Positions 23,900 through 24,858 of a stretch of 24,858 nt of DNA are shown here, piece by piece. This DNA is from Eubacteriaceae bacterium (GTDB lineage: Bacteria > Bacillota > Clostridia > Eubacteriales > Alkalibacteraceae). The notes beneath the pieces were generated by a model. It was not told the DNA's origin and made no database searches. It saw only the letters and a list, made by a program, of their open reading frames with translations. Each line of letters starts with the position of its first letter. The first letter of the stretch is position 1. The stretch is from contig DMAW01000157.1 in assembly GCA_003446375.1 (NCBI GenBank), positions 1-24,858 of the forward strand, in the 5' to 3' direction. The position numbers and the translations under genes were made by a program.

Positions 23900-24132
23900 T
23901 TGTTTTAATTGTCGCAATGAAGGAAACATGCGTTGTACGTGCAGGATGTTACAGAGAAGGGACCCTTGGCTGAGAGGTTCGAATAAACGGCGTGCAATGT
24001 GCTATTCCGGAGCAAGGGCTAGAAATATCCCCGTAGGGCGCGATAAGCCTGTCAAAGAGAATCCCAAGGATTAATTAGGGTGGTACCGCGGATATGTCCG
24101 TCCCTTGCAGGCTTGCAAGAGGCGGATTTTTT
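23900..24132 (+). promoter_or_regulatory. T-box riboswitch, alanine specific
   Basis: The leader contains the T-box AGGGTGGTACCGCGG at 24077-24091, which binds the free CCA end of uncharged tRNA. Stem I is visible: GGAA at 23922-23925 pairs with TTCC at 24005-24008, and bases 23930-23939 pair with 23991-24000. Between these strands lies GCT at 24001-24003 followed by A, a plausible alanine specifier codon. AGAGA (23953-23957) and CTGAGAG in the distal part match conserved apical motifs. The antiterminator can form from AGGG (24077-24080) with CCCT (24102-24105) and CGGA (24089-24092) with TCCG (24097-24100), competing with the terminator. The specifier agrees with the downstream alaS gene. 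Uncharged tRNA-Ala should promote read-through. Confidence 0.93.
24098..24132 (+). terminator. T-box attenuator terminator
   Basis: CTTGCA at 24104-24109 pairs with TGCAAG at 24114-24119, and CCG at 24098-24100 with CGG at 24123-24125. A run of six T at 24127-24132 follows. The 5' arm shares bases with the antiterminator, so the two structures are mutually exclusive. Confidence 0.85.
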
Positions 24133-24177
24133 GTTTTGAAAGTAAATTTAAACCCATATCAGGAGGAAGAAATTATA

Positions 24178-24858
24178 ATGAAAAACCTAGGACTTAACGA
24201 AATAAGAGAAATGTATCTAAGCTACTTCGAAAGCAAAGGACATCTTCGAAAGAAAAGCGCTCCTTTGGTTCCCATAAATGACAATAGTCTTTTATTGATC
24301 AACTCAGGAATGGCTCCACTAAAGCCTTATTTTACAGGAGAAGAAATGCCGCCAAGCAAGAGGATGACCACTTGTCAAAAATGCATACGTACCCCGGATA
24401 TCGAAAACGTGGGCAAAACGGCAAGACACGGCACTTTTTTTGAGATGCTGGGCAACTTCTCTTTTGGGGATTACTTTAAAAAGGAAGCTATAGAGTGGGC
24501 ATGGGAGTTCGTAACTAAGGTAATGGAGATTCCCCAGGAGCTTTTATTCGTATCAATATATGAAGAGGATGACGAAGCCTTTGAAATTTGGAATAAAGAA
24601 GCGGGCCTTCCGCCTGAAAAAATAGTCAGGCTAGGCAAGGCTGATAATTTTTGGGAACATGGCTTGGGACCTTGCGGCCCTTGTTCTGAAATTTACTTTG
24701 ACAGGGGAGAAAAATACGGCTGCGACGATCCCGACTGCGCTGTAGGTTGCGAATGTGACAGGTATATCGAATTTTGGAACCTTGTATTTACTCAGTTTGA
24801 CAAAGATGAAGGTGGAAATTACAATCTTCTTGAAAACCCAAACATAGATACCGGCATG
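24178..24858 (+). CDS. alaS: alanyl-tRNA synthetase, N-terminal part (runs off the window)
   Basis: The first 227 residues of alanyl-tRNA synthetase are present, and the frame is still open at the window end; the whole enzyme is normally about 870-880 residues. This class II synthetase charges tRNA-Ala. The segment starts with LNEIREMYLSYFESKGH. It contains INSGMAPLKPYFTG and the motif 2 region RHGTFFEMLGNFSFGDYFK. GLGPCGPCSEIYFDRG and DRYIEFWNLVFTQF follow, all typical of the adenylation core. The tRNA-recognition, editing and C-Ala domains lie beyond the window. The start is the ATG 11 bases after AGGAGG (24161-24166), and the gene is controlled by the alanine T-box just upstream. Confidence 0.95.
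   Translation, partial: MKNLGLNEIREMYLSYFESKGHLRKKSAPLVPINDNSLLLINSGMAPLKPYFTGEEMPPSKRMTTCQKCIRTPDIENVGKTARHGTFFEMLGNFSFGDYFKKEAIEWAWEFVTKVMEIPQELLFVSIYEEDDEAFEIWNKEAGLPPEKIVRLGKADNFWEHGLGPCGPCSEIYFDRGEKYGCDDPDCAVGCECDRYIEFWNLVFTQFDKDEGGNYNLLENPNIDTGM

Overview
The window reads as a chromosomal stretch of a low-GC Gram-positive anaerobe, most likely a member of the Clostridia. The indications are AT-rich DNA, strong AGGAGG-type ribosome binding sites with frequent TTG and GTG starts, a T-box leader in front of alaS, a Gram-positive-type ThiI without a rhodanese domain, a U32/DUF3656 protein, and a DNA adenine methyltransferase that closely resembles CamA of Clostridioides difficile. I cannot fix the genus. 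No phage, CRISPR array, rRNA or tRNA is visible.

Layout. Bases 1-489 hold no convincing gene. They contain a 23-bp direct repeat (1-23 and 146-168) and a series of short hairpins, perhaps the end of a decayed mobile element or a structured RNA. A PLP-dependent ornithine aminotransferase (rocD-like, 490-1680) follows. A new promoter at about 1693-1721 then starts a long co-directional block with tiny gaps or overlaps: CamA-like methyltransferase, threonine aldolase, RarA, M16C zinc metalloprotease, DacF-type D,D-carboxypeptidase, U32/RlhA-like protein and MutS2 (1752-15112). A second block carries dCTP deaminase, an unannotated 59-residue membrane protein, a beta-propeller-like lipoprotein, a cysteine desulfurase and ThiI (15198-19443). 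It ends at a perfect-palindrome terminator shared with a convergent class A penicillin-binding protein on the minus strand (22542-19474). The divergent plus-strand side has an AI-2E family permease, then a consensus sigma-A promoter, an alanine T-box and the start of alaS, which runs off the window.

How the genes fit together. Two genes make a self-contained tRNA 4-thiouridine module (cysteine desulfurase plus ThiI). DacF and the bifunctional PBP act on peptidoglycan. RarA handles stalled replication forks. MutS2 and the U32 protein are both from families with ribosome or rRNA roles. RocD and threonine aldolase suggest amino-acid metabolism. The permease followed by T-box-alaS matches the yrrI-alaS order of other Bacillota.

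The most noteworthy items are the CamA-like solitary methyltransferase with an extra N-terminal region, the internal duplication inside the U32 protein whose second copy has lost the cysteines, the Ig-like tail on the PBP, and the unexplained repeat/hairpin region at the left edge.
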